32,245 bases of DNA from Hyphomicrobium sp. (GTDB taxonomy: Bacteria; Pseudomonadota; Alphaproteobacteria; Rhizobiales; Hyphomicrobiaceae). The notes beneath the pieces are model-generated. The model saw only the letters and a list, made by a program, of their open reading frames with translations, did no database searches and was not told the DNA's origin. The position numbers and the translations under genes were made by a program. The DNA lies in contig JABFRT010000050.1 in the NCBI GenBank assembly GCA_013141015.1, forward strand, positions 1-32,245, read 5' to 3'. Positions 17,145 to 26,999 of the stretch are shown here, piece after piece; positions within the stretch are counted from its first letter, which is position 1; each line of letters opens with the position of its first letter.

Positions 17145-17210
17145 GGATGTCGTCCGGAATAAAGACGCGCACTGGTTCGACTAGGGTCTGCTTTTGGTCG
17201 TGCTTCTTTT

Positions 17211-17235
17211 CGGAAAACCGGTTCCCACTTTTCCG
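17211..17235. repeat. Short palindromic repeat of the rhizobial GGAAAACCGGTT type
   Basis: CGGAAAA and TTTTCCG arms flank CCGGTTCCCAC. I recall this 25-base unit as a widespread intergenic repeat in Hyphomicrobiales genomes. Confidence 0.6.
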
Positions 17236-17349
17236 GACGCACTCTAACGCAAAATGTCAGTCCCCCTTGTCGTGGGCTGCAGCGGATTGAGCAAGCGAAT
17301 CGCTGCATTTTCCGAAGTTTGCCCACGGTTTCCCGCTGCAGGGAAGAGG

Positions 17350-18096
17350 CTACGGCTTCTTGGCCGGAGTGGGGCGCGTGCCGGAGTGCAGCAGATCCGG
17401 GCGGCGCGCGGCCGTGATATGCTCGGATTGTGCCTGCCGCCAAGCGGCGATTTTCTTATGGTCGCCGGACATTAGAACGTCAGGTGTCGGGTGGCCGTTC
17501 CAGTCGCGCGGTTTGGTGTAGTGCGGGTATTCGAGCAGACCGTGCTCAAAACTTTCGTGGTCGAGGCTTTCCGCCGCGCCGATCACGCCCGGCAGCAGGC
17601 GTATGGCGCTGTCGAGCAAAACCATTGCCGCCAATTCGCCGCCCGACAAAACGTAGTCGCCTATTGAGACCTCACGCAGGTGATAGTGCTCGATCACGCG
17701 CTCGTCGATGCCTTCAAAGCGGCCGGCGAGAATGGTGACGCCGGGGCCGGATGCGAACGCGTGCGCCGCTTGTTGCGTCAAAGGTGCGCCGCGTGGCGAC
17801 ATGTAGAGCAGCGGCGCTTCCGGGTTCAGCGTGCGCGCGTGATCAAGTGCCGGTCCGAGCACGTCGGCGCGCAACACCATGCCCGCGCCGCCGCCGGCTG
17901 GCGTGTCGTCAACTTGCCGGTGGCGGCCAAGACCGAAGTCGCGGATTTGAATGGTCTCAAGCGACCAGATGCCAGCGTCCAGCGCTTGCCCCGCGAGCGA
18001 GAGCCCCAGCGGCCCCGGAAACATTTCTGGAAACAACGTCAGCACCGTTGCCCGCCAGGCTGGCTTCGTCGCATCGCTGGTAGGAAAATGGGCCAA
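17350..18096 (-). CDS. trmD: tRNA (guanine-N1)-methyltransferase TrmD
   Basis: The 248-residue product methylates G37 of tRNAs using S-adenosylmethionine, preventing +1 frameshifting. Conserved pieces are [49 protein letters not shown] and the trefoil-knot SAM site [24 protein letters not shown], followed by [13 protein letters not shown]. The N-terminus carries about 14 extra residues before the usual start of the core. In most relatives trmD sits in rpsP-rimM-trmD-rplS; here neither rimM nor rpsP is upstream, and rplS is about 9.9 kb downstream on the same strand. Confidence 0.96.
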   Translation of the reverse strand: MAHFPTSDATKPAWRATVLTLFPEMFPGPLGLSLAGQALDAGIWSLETIQIRDFGLGRHRQVDDTPAGGGAGMVLRADVLGPALDHARTLNPEAPLLYMSPRGAPLTQQAAHAFASGPGVTILAGRFEGIDERVIEHYHLREVSIGDYVLSGGELAAMVLLDSAIRLLPGVIGAAESLDHESFEHGLLEYPHYTKPRDWNGHPTPDVLMSGDHKKIAAWRQAQSEHITAARRPDLLHSGTRPTPAKKP

Positions 18097-18123
18097 AGGT
18101 GTTCAGTGCCGATCCAAAATAGG

Positions 18124-18215
18124 TGTCATCCTAGCCCTCGTGGCTAGGATCCATTTCGCCGCGTGCAGCGGCGCTTGTGGAACGATGGATCCTAGGCACG
18201 AGGCCTAGGATGACA
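18124..18215. repeat. Palindromic repeat, family 2 unit 1
   Basis: Outer arms TGTCATCCTAG / CTAGGATGACA enclose inner hairpins built from CTAG-containing stems. It lies between trmD and the DUF1330 gene, next to unit 2. Confidence 0.85.
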
Positions 18216-18241
18216 GGGAAAGCAAATGCCCTCAACAAAGC

Positions 18242-18366
18242 TGTCATCCCGGCATTTATTGCCGGGACCCATCGGTCAGCAAATTCAATTTGTGGAAATG
18301 CTTTAGAGGTGCATCGGCGTCACGCTTGCGGAAGAATGGGTCCCGGGCACGAGGCCCGGGATGACA
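18242..18366. repeat. Palindromic repeat, family 2 unit 2
   Basis: Outer arms TGTCATCCCGG / CCGGGATGACA. It has the same plan as unit 1 but with CCGG replacing CTAG in both halves of the stems, so pairing is preserved. It also shares the GGCACGAGGCC loop segment near the right end. Confidence 0.85.
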
Positions 18367-18372
18367 CCGGAA

Positions 18373-18660
18373 CTAAACCCCCTCGACAACCGTGATGTCG
18401 ATGGAGCCGGCGCCTTCGCGCAAGGCCTTCGCCATCGCGTATTCGGCCGACTTGGCATAGCCAAGCGCGTGCTCGTAGCTTGGGAATTCCAAAATCACAT
18501 TGCGCGCTGTGCCGTTGCCTTCAATGATTTCGCTTTTGCCTCCGCGCACAATCGGGTGGCCTTCGTACTTATCGAGTGCGACTTTTGTTTTCGCGGCGTA
18601 CTCGGCCCACTTCTCTGGGTTCGTTACGGTGGCGTGGGCGATCACGTATCCTTTGGCCAT
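18373..18660 (-). CDS. DUF1330 family protein
   Basis: The 95-residue protein matches DUF1330, a small ferredoxin-like alpha/beta barrel family related to EthD/ABM folds: MAKGYVIAHATVTNPEKWAEY, GHPIVRGGKSEIIEG, RNVILEFPSYEHALGYAKSAEYA. The function is unknown; dimeric cofactor-free enzymes share the fold. The ATG at 18660 is the family start; the frame is open to 18708 but the extension has no counterpart. Only a weak GAG precedes it. Confidence 0.9.
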   Translation of the reverse strand: MAKGYVIAHATVTNPEKWAEYAAKTKVALDKYEGHPIVRGGKSEIIEGNGTARNVILEFPSYEHALGYAKSAEYAMAKALREGAGSIDITVVEGV

Positions 18661-18748
18661 TGCGGGTCTCGTGTTGCTGGTGGTGGCTGCGATGAACGTC
18701 AGAACCACCCCTTAGCCCGGCAGGCCAATGGGAGCAACAGGGGGCAAC

Positions 18749-19768
18749 CTACTTCACCGCATCCAAATACGGAGTCATGCTGCCGCCGATGGGTGGGCTC
18801 GCCACTGCTTCCTTGGGGGCCTTGCCGCGCTCATCGCCACCGACGGAGCCGAGCATCATTGCGCCGGTGCCCGGACGCTGCCAGGTTGAGATATCTTCGA
18901 CCGTCCGCGTCTTCGGGCCATCGGCAATCAAGGGCGTGCTCAGGAACGCGAGTTTGCGGGCCTTCTTTGGCGATAGCGGCGCGATCAACTTTCCGATCCG
19001 CGCCGGGCACGCGTCTTTGGCGCTGCCGTTCAGCGACGCAATCGGGTTGACCACATAACGGCTGCCGCATACGCCGACGACAGGCGGCATTTGGGTGCGG
19101 GCGAAATCATCATAGGCTTCTTTGAGCGGCGCCCATGTCGCTTTCGCCGGGTGGCCGGCGTGGCGTTTGAGATTTTCAGCCGACATGCGGAACGGAAAAA
19201 TATGCACCGGCACGCGCGCCGCGCCGCCGTCGATCGCATCGCGGGCGAGCGCGTAGATTTCCTCGATCAGATCGTTGGTCATCGCGAAGCAGCCGACGCT
19301 GACGCACTGGCCGTGGACCATGATGAAATCGCCGGTCCGGCCAAGCGCGCGGTCAAGCGCATTCGGGTAGCCGACGTTGAGCGCCAAATGATATTTGCTG
19401 TCGGGCTTCAAGCCATCGGCGCTAAAGCCATAGAACCCTTCCGGGGCCATGTGGTCGCCAACGGATTGCTTGGGGCCGAGCGCGCCGGACCATTTGCAGA
19501 TCGGGAAGGTTTTGAGCGCGACGTAACGGCCATCGCGGCGCTGCTTCCAGACTTCGAGTTCAGACTCTTCCTTGAACACGCGGATGTAAATCGGCGCTGA
19601 AGCGGGGATAACTTTTTGCGCCAGCGCCGTCTGCGTTAAGGATGGTACGGGTTTCGCGGCGGCTTTTTCGCCGGCGGATGCAGGGTATGAAATGCAGAGG
19701 CTCGCGGCGGCCCACACGAGCCCGCTGGCGGCGTTTTGAAGCCGCTTGGTAGTGTGGCTACCCTTCAC
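18749..19768 (-). CDS. YafK/DpaA-like L,D-transpeptidase-fold protein
   Basis: The 339-residue exported protein has a signal peptide (to about residue 32, SYPASA) and a YkuD-type catalytic domain in the variant form of the YafK branch: YIRVFKEESELEVWK, then FIMVHGQCVSVGCFAMTN with His152 and Cys160, and EEIYALARDAI followed by VPVHIFPFRM. In E. coli, YafK (DpaA) was shown to cut the bond between peptidoglycan and Braun lipoprotein, so hydrolysis rather than crosslinking is a possible role here. The start is a GTG at 19768 preceded by GGGGG. A further Cys pair (GVCGSRY, DACPARIG) lies in the C-terminal region. It is the second YkuD-type gene within 4 kb. Confidence 0.87.
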   Translation of the reverse strand: MKGSHTTKRLQNAASGLVWAAASLCISYPASAGEKAAAKPVPSLTQTALAQKVIPASAPIYIRVFKEESELEVWKQRRDGRYVALKTFPICKWSGALGPKQSVGDHMAPEGFYGFSADGLKPDSKYHLALNVGYPNALDRALGRTGDFIMVHGQCVSVGCFAMTNDLIEEIYALARDAIDGGAARVPVHIFPFRMSAENLKRHAGHPAKATWAPLKEAYDDFARTQMPPVVGVCGSRYVVNPIASLNGSAKDACPARIGKLIAPLSPKKARKLAFLSTPLIADGPKTRTVEDISTWQRPGTGAMMLGSVGGDERGKAPKEAVASPPIGGSMTPYLDAVK

Positions 19769-19803
19769 TCAAACCCCCGCAGAAACGCAATAAAACCGGG
19801 CCT

Positions 19804-19823
19804 ACCTGTTAACCTGAACAGGT
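19804..19823. repeat. Small hairpin upstream of the YafK-like gene
   Basis: ACCTGTT-AACCTG-AACAGGT is a seven-base stem about 40 bases upstream of the GTG at 19768. It could be an operator or part of the leader. Confidence 0.4.
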
Positions 19824-19911
19824 TTGGCGGATTAAACTTAACGAAACGTAAACGCAAAGTTGGGAAGCCGCGTGGTGGCGATGGGGCAAGGATGTGGCGG
19901 TGGGCTTCTCA

Positions 19912-20050
19912 CCCGTCATTCCGTGCGCGGCGCAGCGCCCTATCGGCGTTGCACCGCAGACACGGAATCTTCTTTCGTCAGATATGAAAAAAGATCCCGG
20001 ATCAGCGCCGCATCAATGAAGGATTGCTGCGTCGCATCCGGGATGACGGG
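19912..20050. repeat. Palindromic repeat, family 2-related unit 3
   Basis: CCCGTCAT / ATGACGGG form the outer arms of a 139-base element between pyrF and the YafK-like gene. The GGGATGAC end resembles units 1 and 2. Confidence 0.7.
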
Positions 20051-20055
20051 TGGAA

Positions 20056-20754
20056 CTACGCCAGCGCGATGTGCTCAAGCACGCGTTCGGCGGCGCGGAC
20101 CGGGTCGGCGGCGGCGGTGATTGGCCGTCCGACAACGAGATGATTGGCACCGGCACGCAACGCGTCTTGCGGCGTCGTGATGCGCTTCTGGTCGCCCGCG
20201 TCGCCGCCCGGCAAGCGGATGCCCGGCGTGACGATCAGGAATTTGCGCGATGAGGCGGCGCGAATGGCCGCGGCTTCCTGCCCCGACGCAATCACGCCGT
20301 CCATGCCGGCATCTTCCGCCATGCGTGCGCGCTTCAACACGAGTTCAGCAGGCGTTGAGACAATGCCCTGCTCTTGCAGATCGGCTTGATCGAGGCTGGT
20401 CAAAACAGTCACGGCGAGCAACTTCAGCGGCGCTGACCCGCGGCCCTTGACGGCGGCCTGCATGGTCTTGCTGTCGGTGCCGTGGATGGTCAGGAAATCA
20501 AAGCCGTGACCGGCGACGGCGGCGACGGCTTTTTCCACCGTGTTGCCGATGTCGAGGAACTTCATGTCGAGGAAGATGCGCTTGCCGTCGTTTTTCATCT
20601 CTGACGCCAGCGCCAGGCCGTCGTTGAACAGCAACTCAAGGCCGATCTTGTAGAAGCTGACCGTATCGCCCAGTACATCGACCAGCGCGCGCGCTTCATC
20701 GTACGACGGATAGTCGAGGGCTACGATCAGTTTGTCTTTGATGGCGTTGGTCAT
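20056..20754 (-). CDS. pyrF: Orotidine 5'-phosphate decarboxylase
   Basis: The 232-residue enzyme converts OMP to UMP in pyrimidine synthesis. The catalytic Asp-x-Lys-x-x-Asp array is visible in FLDMKFLDIGNT (Asp63, Lys65, Asp68), with VALDYPSYDEA at the N-terminus, the TIHG strand, VTVLTSLDQADL, and the phosphate-binding VTPGIRLPGGDAGDQKR and NHLVVGRPIT near the end. The start overlaps the stop of the upstream membrane gene by four bases (ATGA), indicating translational coupling in a three-gene unit with the FMN reductase. Confidence 0.97.
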   Translation of the reverse strand: MTNAIKDKLIVALDYPSYDEARALVDVLGDTVSFYKIGLELLFNDGLALASEMKNDGKRIFLDMKFLDIGNTVEKAVAAVAGHGFDFLTIHGTDSKTMQAAVKGRGSAPLKLLAVTVLTSLDQADLQEQGIVSTPAELVLKRARMAEDAGMDGVIASGQEAAAIRAASSRKFLIVTPGIRLPGGDAGDQKRITTPQDALRAGANHLVVGRPITAAADPVRAAERVLEHIALA

Positions 20755-21200
20755 GGTTTGGCCTGTCGCGACTCGTAGCTAATCCACAACCAGAACATCT
20801 CAATGCAACAGAATAATTGGGCAGTGATGCAGTAAGCTCCAACTGCGCCTTGCCAAGAAAAACCTTGTTTTCCATGTGCTAAGAAGACGATTGCGAGTAC
20901 AGCCAAATTTGTTGCTAGGAGAGTGAAGACTTTAAGTGTCGTTGTGGCAAACCAAATCAAAGAAACATAGAACACTGCTATCGCAATTGTCGTCAAGTCG
21001 TGGCGCGACCAGTCCAAGCCTGTAACAGCAGGAATTGAAAAAGCCAAAAGCAGCAGGGCGTTAATTGCCAAAGCAAAATCAAGCCATTTTACGTGGGCGT
21101 TGAGGGAAATCCAATTTGTCAGCAAGCCCACAACGACCTGTGCGAGCACCGAAGTGAACCAGAACTCTGGCGTTTTCAGCAACGCGATTATGCTGTCCAC
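20751..21200 (-). CDS. Small membrane protein of unknown function
   Basis: The 149-residue product shows four to five hydrophobic segments (SVLAQVVVGLLTNWI, FALAINALLLLAFSIPAV, IAIAVFYVSLIWF, LATNLAVLAIVFLA, GAYCITAQLFCCIEMFWLW). I recognise no family. The GTG at 21200 is chosen because GGAG lies seven bases upstream; an in-frame TTG at 21215 overlaps that site. The gene is noticeably poorer in G+C than its neighbours. It is inserted between the FMN reductase (28-base gap) and pyrF (four-base overlap), so it is co-expressed with pyrimidine synthesis, but a functional link is not evident. Confidence 0.65.
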   Translation of the reverse strand: MDSIIALLKTPEFWFTSVLAQVVVGLLTNWISLNAHVKWLDFALAINALLLLAFSIPAVTGLDWSRHDLTTIAIAVFYVSLIWFATTTLKVFTLLATNLAVLAIVFLAHGKQGFSWQGAVGAYCITAQLFCCIEMFWLWISYESRQAKP

Positions 21201-21228
21201 GGCTACTCTCCGCAACGTAGAATAGTTT

Positions 21229-21828
21229 CTACCCGTGCAGCAGGTGCGCCGCGCGGGCCAGTTTCTGAATGACGCCCTTGAAGGTTTCCTGGTTGTCTTT
21301 GTTCTTCAAGTGGCCGTTCTCGTCAAACGCTTCCATGGCTTTCGGCACCACGAATTGGTCGGGCAGAACAAGCGCGTTGAGGCCGTTTTCGAGCACGATG
21401 CGCAGTTGCGCGAGGCCGCGCAGTCCGCCCATGCCGCCGGGAGATGCGGCGCCGAGCGCGAATACGCGCGTCTTGAAAACCTGCAACGGCGCTTCGCCTT
21501 CGTCTTTGATGTGGCTGACCCAGTCGATTGAGTTTTTCAAGAGAGGCGAGAACGACGCGTTGTATTCGGGGCTGGCGATGAAGATGCCGGTGTGCACGCT
21601 CATAAGCGCTTTCAGTTTGCGCGCGTTTTCGGGCGGGCCGTCGTTCACTTCGATGTCGCCGTTATAGATCGGCATCGGATAGTCGCCGAGATCGGCAAAC
21701 GTCGCTTTGATGCCGTTGGCGTCGGCGATTTTTTCGCCGAGCTGCGCGAGCTTCTTGTTCCACGATTTCTCACGTGAACTACCCGCGATGAAGAGAAGCC
21801 GCGGTTCGGCTTTAGATGAAGTGGGCAT
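21229..21828 (-). CDS. NADPH-dependent FMN reductase family protein
   Basis: This 199-residue flavodoxin-like protein binds FMN and reduces quinones, azo dyes or chromate with NAD(P)H in characterised relatives. The family signatures are an N-terminal phosphate loop (FIAGSSREKSWNKKLA), GDYPMPIYNGD, and the isoalloxazine-binding SPEYNASFSPLLKNSIDWVSH, followed by ALGAASPGGMGGLRGLAQLR. It is the first gene of the leftward unit with the membrane protein and pyrF. The natural substrate cannot be inferred. Confidence 0.9.
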   Translation of the reverse strand: MPTSSKAEPRLLFIAGSSREKSWNKKLAQLGEKIADANGIKATFADLGDYPMPIYNGDIEVNDGPPENARKLKALMSVHTGIFIASPEYNASFSPLLKNSIDWVSHIKDEGEAPLQVFKTRVFALGAASPGGMGGLRGLAQLRIVLENGLNALVLPDQFVVPKAMEAFDENGHLKNKDNQETFKGVIQKLARAAHLLHG

Positions 21829-21940
21829 GCGGGGATGAGGTCCTAAGTTTGTGCGGGAGAGGTCACTGGGCTTGACGCCGTACCCAATATACGTCGGAGG
21901 AACCTATAAGGTTTTTCCGGTCGCGCCAATTCATTGAATC

Positions 21941-21961
21941 CCCCTCCCCTCAGGGGAGGGG
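21941..21961. repeat. G/C hairpin, left arm of an inverted pair
   Basis: CCCCTCCCCT-C-AGGGGAGGGG is a ten-base palindrome followed by GGGGTGGGG. The reverse complement of this arrangement occurs at 22088-22127. The 479-base gap 21829-22307 holds these repeats and family 1 copy B, and no supported gene. Confidence 0.75.
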
Positions 21962-22087
21962 TTAGGGGTGGGGTGAAGAGCTAGGCGTGATGAGAATGAT
22001 GAATTTCGGTCTGCACCGGTCGAATGTCCATTTGCGATAAGAATTCTTTGCGCAAGCATTGCGCTTCGAAGGTGGCACCGCTTTTTG

Positions 22088-22127
22088 GTTCTCCCCACCC
22101 CCGTCCCCTCCCCGCGAGGGGGAGGGG
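22088..22127. repeat. G/C hairpin, right arm of an inverted pair
   Basis: CCCCACCCCCGT precedes CCCCTCCCC-GCGAG-GGGGAGGGG, mirroring the unit at 21941 so that the two face each other across about 130 bases. Confidence 0.75.
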
Positions 22128-22162
22128 ATTAGTGGTGCTGCCTACTTGGAAATCGCACTGAC

Positions 22163-22286
22163 TTTCCTTCTCCCTTGGGGAGAAGGTGGTCCGAAGGACC
22201 GGATGAGGGGCTTTTCCCATGCGCTGCGGTTGAGGCAAGCCCCTCACCTGTCACTTCGTGACATCCTCTCCCTAAGGGAGAGGAAA
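22163..22286. repeat. Intergenic palindromic repeat, family 1 copy B
   Basis: It shares TCTCCCTTGGGGAGAAGGTG, the GTCCGAAGGACCGGATGAGGGG block, CCCCTCACCTG and the closing ATCCTCTCCCTAAGGGAGAGG with the copy at 15346-15495, while the middle spacer differs. It lies about 20 bases past the dnaJ stop. Confidence 0.85.
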
Positions 22287-22307
22287 GTGTTGCGGCCCCT
22301 AATCGAA

Positions 22308-23957
22308 TTACCCGCCCTTGCCTTCGAAGAAATCTTTGACGCGGCTGAAGAACCCGGCGCTTTCGGGCGAGGTGTCTTTGTGGGCGGTCTTCTCGAATTC
22401 TTCGAGCAGTTCGCGCTGGCGGCGCGTCAGGTTCTTCGGCGTTTCAACCTCAACCTGAATGTACATGTCGCCGGTCACTTTGCTGCGCAGAACCGGCATG
22501 CCCTTGCCCTTCAAGCGGAACTGCTTGCCGCTTTCGGTGCCGTCGGGAACCTTGACACGCGTGGTCGCCCCTTCAAGCGTCGGCACGTCGATTTGGCCGC
22601 CGAGCGCTGCCGTGGTCATGGCAATCGGCACCTTGCAGAACAGATCCGATCCATCGCGCTGGAAAAATTCATGCGGCTTGATGGACAGGAAAATATAGAG
22701 ATCGCCCGCGGGTCCGCCGCGCAAGCCTGCTTCGCCTTCACTCGCCAAACGAATGCGCGTGCCGTCTTCGACGCCTGCCGGAATGTTGACTGACAGCGTC
22801 CGCTCTTTGGTGATGCGGCCTGCGCCTGAACAGTTGGGGCACGGGTCGTCGATGGTTTCGCCACGGCCGTTGCACGCCGGGCATGTGCGCTCAATCGTGA
22901 AGAAGCCTTGGCTGGCGCGCACTTTGCCGGCGCCGCCGCAGGTCGAACAGGACTTGGCTTTGGTGCCGGCCTTGGCGCCCGAGCCCGAACACGTTTCACA
23001 CGAAACGCTGGCTGGCACGCGGATCTGCGCGGTTTTGCCGGCATACGCTTCGGCGAGCGTGATCTCGAGGTTGTAGCGCAGATCGGCGCCGCGCTCGCGG
23101 CCCGTGCCGCGCCGTGCGCCTTGTTGGCCAGGGCCGCCACGCCGGCCGCCCATGAACTCGCCGAACAGATCGTCGAAAATATCAGACATCGACGACGCGA
23201 AGTCCGGGCCAAAACCTCCGGGGCCGCCGCGCCCGCCACCCATGCCGCCTTCGAATGCGGCGTGGCCGAATTGATCGTAAGCCGCGCGCTTTTGGGTGTC
23301 TTTCAGCGCTTCATAGGCTTCGTTGACTTCTTTGAATTTGTGCTCGGCATCTTTGTCGCCGGCGTTGCGGTCGGGATGGAAATCCTTGGCAAGCCGGCGA
23401 TAGGCCGACTTCAAGTCTTGTTCGGTGGCGTTACGTTGCACGCCGAGAACTTCATAGTAGTCGCGCTTGGCCATGTGTTCAGCCGATCGATAGCGGGCCG
23501 CGGCGGCGGACAGGCCGCTTGCGCCCAGGAACAGGCAAAGGGGTGAGAAGTAGCGGCTGTCCGCGTTCGCAAACGGCGTGCCCGTGTTGCGTTTAAAAAA
23601 GCCGACGTGATTGAAGTCGCCGATGGCGCGCAGCAGAAAACCTAATCCGGCGATCCCTACTACAACGATTTCCCAAGGTGCGAAAAATGCGCGGCGATCA
23701 ATTTCGCCGATTGAGAAAGCGCGTGCTTCAAAGGCGTAAAGCGCTGCGAGTATCGCAATATGCAGCCCAGCCGCCAGGGTCGCAAGTGACGACGGCACGA
23801 ATTGCGGGCCGCCGCCAGCGCTGGCCGGCTTTTCAGGGACGGCAACGTTCAGGCCTTTGGTACCGCCGAGTGCCCAATAGAAATGCCAGAACGCCGCGAT
23901 CCCAAGGACCGCGGCGCTAAGTATCAGGGCGATTTCAGTGATCGTCACTATCGCCAC
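22308..23957 (-). CDS. dnaJ: DUF3995-type membrane domain fused to DnaJ
   Basis: A single open frame of 549 codons encodes two modules. Residues 1-161 are a membrane domain with four hydrophobic segments ([74 protein letters not shown]), resembling DUF3995. Residues 162-549 are a complete DnaJ: the J domain ([14 protein letters not shown] in FHPDRNAG), a Gly/Phe-rich region, four zinc motifs ([32 protein letters not shown]) and the C-terminal substrate domain. No stop separates the modules. The DnaJ ATG at 23474 has no clear ribosome binding site. The frame opens with a GTG three bases after the dnaK stop. Free DnaJ could still arise by internal initiation. Confidence 0.9.
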   Translation of the reverse strand: MAIVTITEIALILSAAVLGIAAFWHFYWALGGTKGLNVAVPEKPASAGGGPQFVPSSLATLAAGLHIAILAALYAFEARAFSIGEIDRRAFFAPWEIVVVGIAGLGFLLRAIGDFNHVGFFKRNTGTPFANADSRYFSPLCLFLGASGLSAAAARYRSAEHMAKRDYYEVLGVQRNATEQDLKSAYRRLAKDFHPDRNAGDKDAEHKFKEVNEAYEALKDTQKRAAYDQFGHAAFEGGMGGGRGGPGGFGPDFASSMSDIFDDLFGEFMGGRRGGPGQQGARRGTGRERGADLRYNLEITLAEAYAGKTAQIRVPASVSCETCSGSGAKAGTKAKSCSTCGGAGKVRASQGFFTIERTCPACNGRGETIDDPCPNCSGAGRITKERTLSVNIPAGVEDGTRIRLASEGEAGLRGGPAGDLYIFLSIKPHEFFQRDGSDLFCKVPIAMTTAALGGQIDVPTLEGATTRVKVPDGTESGKQFRLKGKGMPVLRSKVTGDMYIQVEVETPKNLTRRQRELLEEFEKTAHKDTSPESAGFFSRVKDFFEGKGG

Positions 23958-23960
23958 CGA

Positions 23961-25886
<1,926 letters not shown>

Positions 25887-26007
25887 AGATTCAATCCTTC
25901 TTAAAGTTGCGGCAGACCGGGCGGACCCATTTCTGGCATCCCGCGGGCTTTCCAAGTTTGGCAGGCCCCGGGCCGGTCCCCAGGATCATTGTTGTGCGTG
26001 TAGCCGG

Positions 26008-26036
26008 TATATAGGCAGCGGCTTTCGCCGTGCAAC
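26008..26036 (-). promoter_or_regulatory. Candidate heat-shock (sigma-32-type) promoter of dnaK
   Basis: On the minus strand GTTG (26033-26036) is followed after 17 bases by CCTATATACCG, which closely fits the alphaproteobacterial sigma-32 pattern CTTG-N17/18-CYTATNT. It also reads as a sigma-70 promoter (TTGCAC, 16 bases, TATATA). The leader would be about 115 bases. The 331-base gap 25887-26217 holds this promoter and no gene. Confidence 0.55.
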
Positions 26037-26217
26037 GGCCAGAAGCCTTCAAATGGTGGTCAATTTTGTCCTGGGGTGTAGCTTACAATCCCCGGGCGGT
26101 CACGGGCCCCAGCAAAACGCCTTTAAACCCTGCGAAATCTTTGCGGTGTTGCTTTGATCCCCATCAATTCATCTGATCATGCCAATGTCACGCTGGCACT
26201 GGCCGCAGGTGCGGCAG

Positions 26218-26856
26218 CTAGGCTTGCGGTTCGCCCGTTCCAGCATCAGCCGCCAGATCGGGTGCTTTACCGGCTTTGCCGCCGCCGCGCGACACGACAA
26301 CCATGGCTGGCCGCAAGCAGCGGTCGTCGATCAGATAGCCGGTCTGGAAAACCTGCAGCACCGTGCCGTTCGGCACATCGGGGTTCTCCTGCTCCATCAC
26401 GGCTTGATGATGATGCGGATTAAACGGCTGGCCTGCGGGATCGATGGTTTTGACGCCGTGCCGGTCGAGCGCGCTGCGGAAATCACGCTCCGCCAGCACT
26501 ACACCTTCAAGCAGCGTTTTCAAGGCCGGATCGGTATCAATCGCATCCTTCGGCACAGCCGAAATGGCGCGCTGGAAATTGTCACCAACCGACAGGATAT
26601 CCTTGGCGAATTTTGAGATCGCGTACTTGGCGACATCATCTTTCTCCTTTTCCAAGCGGCGGCGGACGTTTTCCGTCTCCGCGACGGCGCGCACGAACTG
26701 GTCATGCTTGTCGGCTACGGCCGCTGTCTTGGCGTCGAGATCAGCCTGCAGCGCGGCGATCACGTCCTTCAACTGGCTGGCGCTGATTTCCATTTCAGGA
26801 GCCGTGGCGGTGCCGTCTTGAGGCGTCGCGTCGTTTGCCGTCGTATCGTCGCTCAT
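26218..26856 (-). CDS. grpE: Nucleotide exchange factor GrpE
   Basis: The 212-residue protein releases ADP from DnaK. The long dimerising helix (about residues 25-85, DVIAALQADLDAKTAAVADK and FVRAVAETENVRRRLEKEKDD) is followed by the beta-wing domain with FNPHHHQAVMEQENPDVPNGTVLQVFQTGYLIDDRCLRPAMVVVSRG split over its two conserved halves. It starts at the ATG at 26856, 143 bases after hrcA, so it may share the hrcA transcript. A separate promoter ahead of dnaK then serves the other two partners. Confidence 0.96.
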   Translation of the reverse strand: MSDDTTANDATPQDGTATAPEMEISASQLKDVIAALQADLDAKTAAVADKHDQFVRAVAETENVRRRLEKEKDDVAKYAISKFAKDILSVGDNFQRAISAVPKDAIDTDPALKTLLEGVVLAERDFRSALDRHGVKTIDPAGQPFNPHHHQAVMEQENPDVPNGTVLQVFQTGYLIDDRCLRPAMVVVSRGGGKAGKAPDLAADAGTGEPQA

Positions 26857-26999
26857 GGTCTCTCGATTCTACTGAAGTTCTGGGTAGAAGTTTGGGGTAC
26901 ACCTTCGGCGCACGTCAGCGCCCGGATATCATCCCTCAGCCGTCAAAAATCAAGCCGTCTCGCCGCCGCACGCCCGATTCCCGATTGACGAGCGGTTGC

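Noticed and set aside
18124-18366. CRISPR array
   Set aside because: There are only two units, each an internally palindromic 92-125 base element of unequal length, without regular short repeats and spacers.
21981-22247. 88-codon open frame on the minus strand
   Set aside because: It runs through family 1 copy B and the G/C hairpins; the translation shows only repeat-derived sequence.
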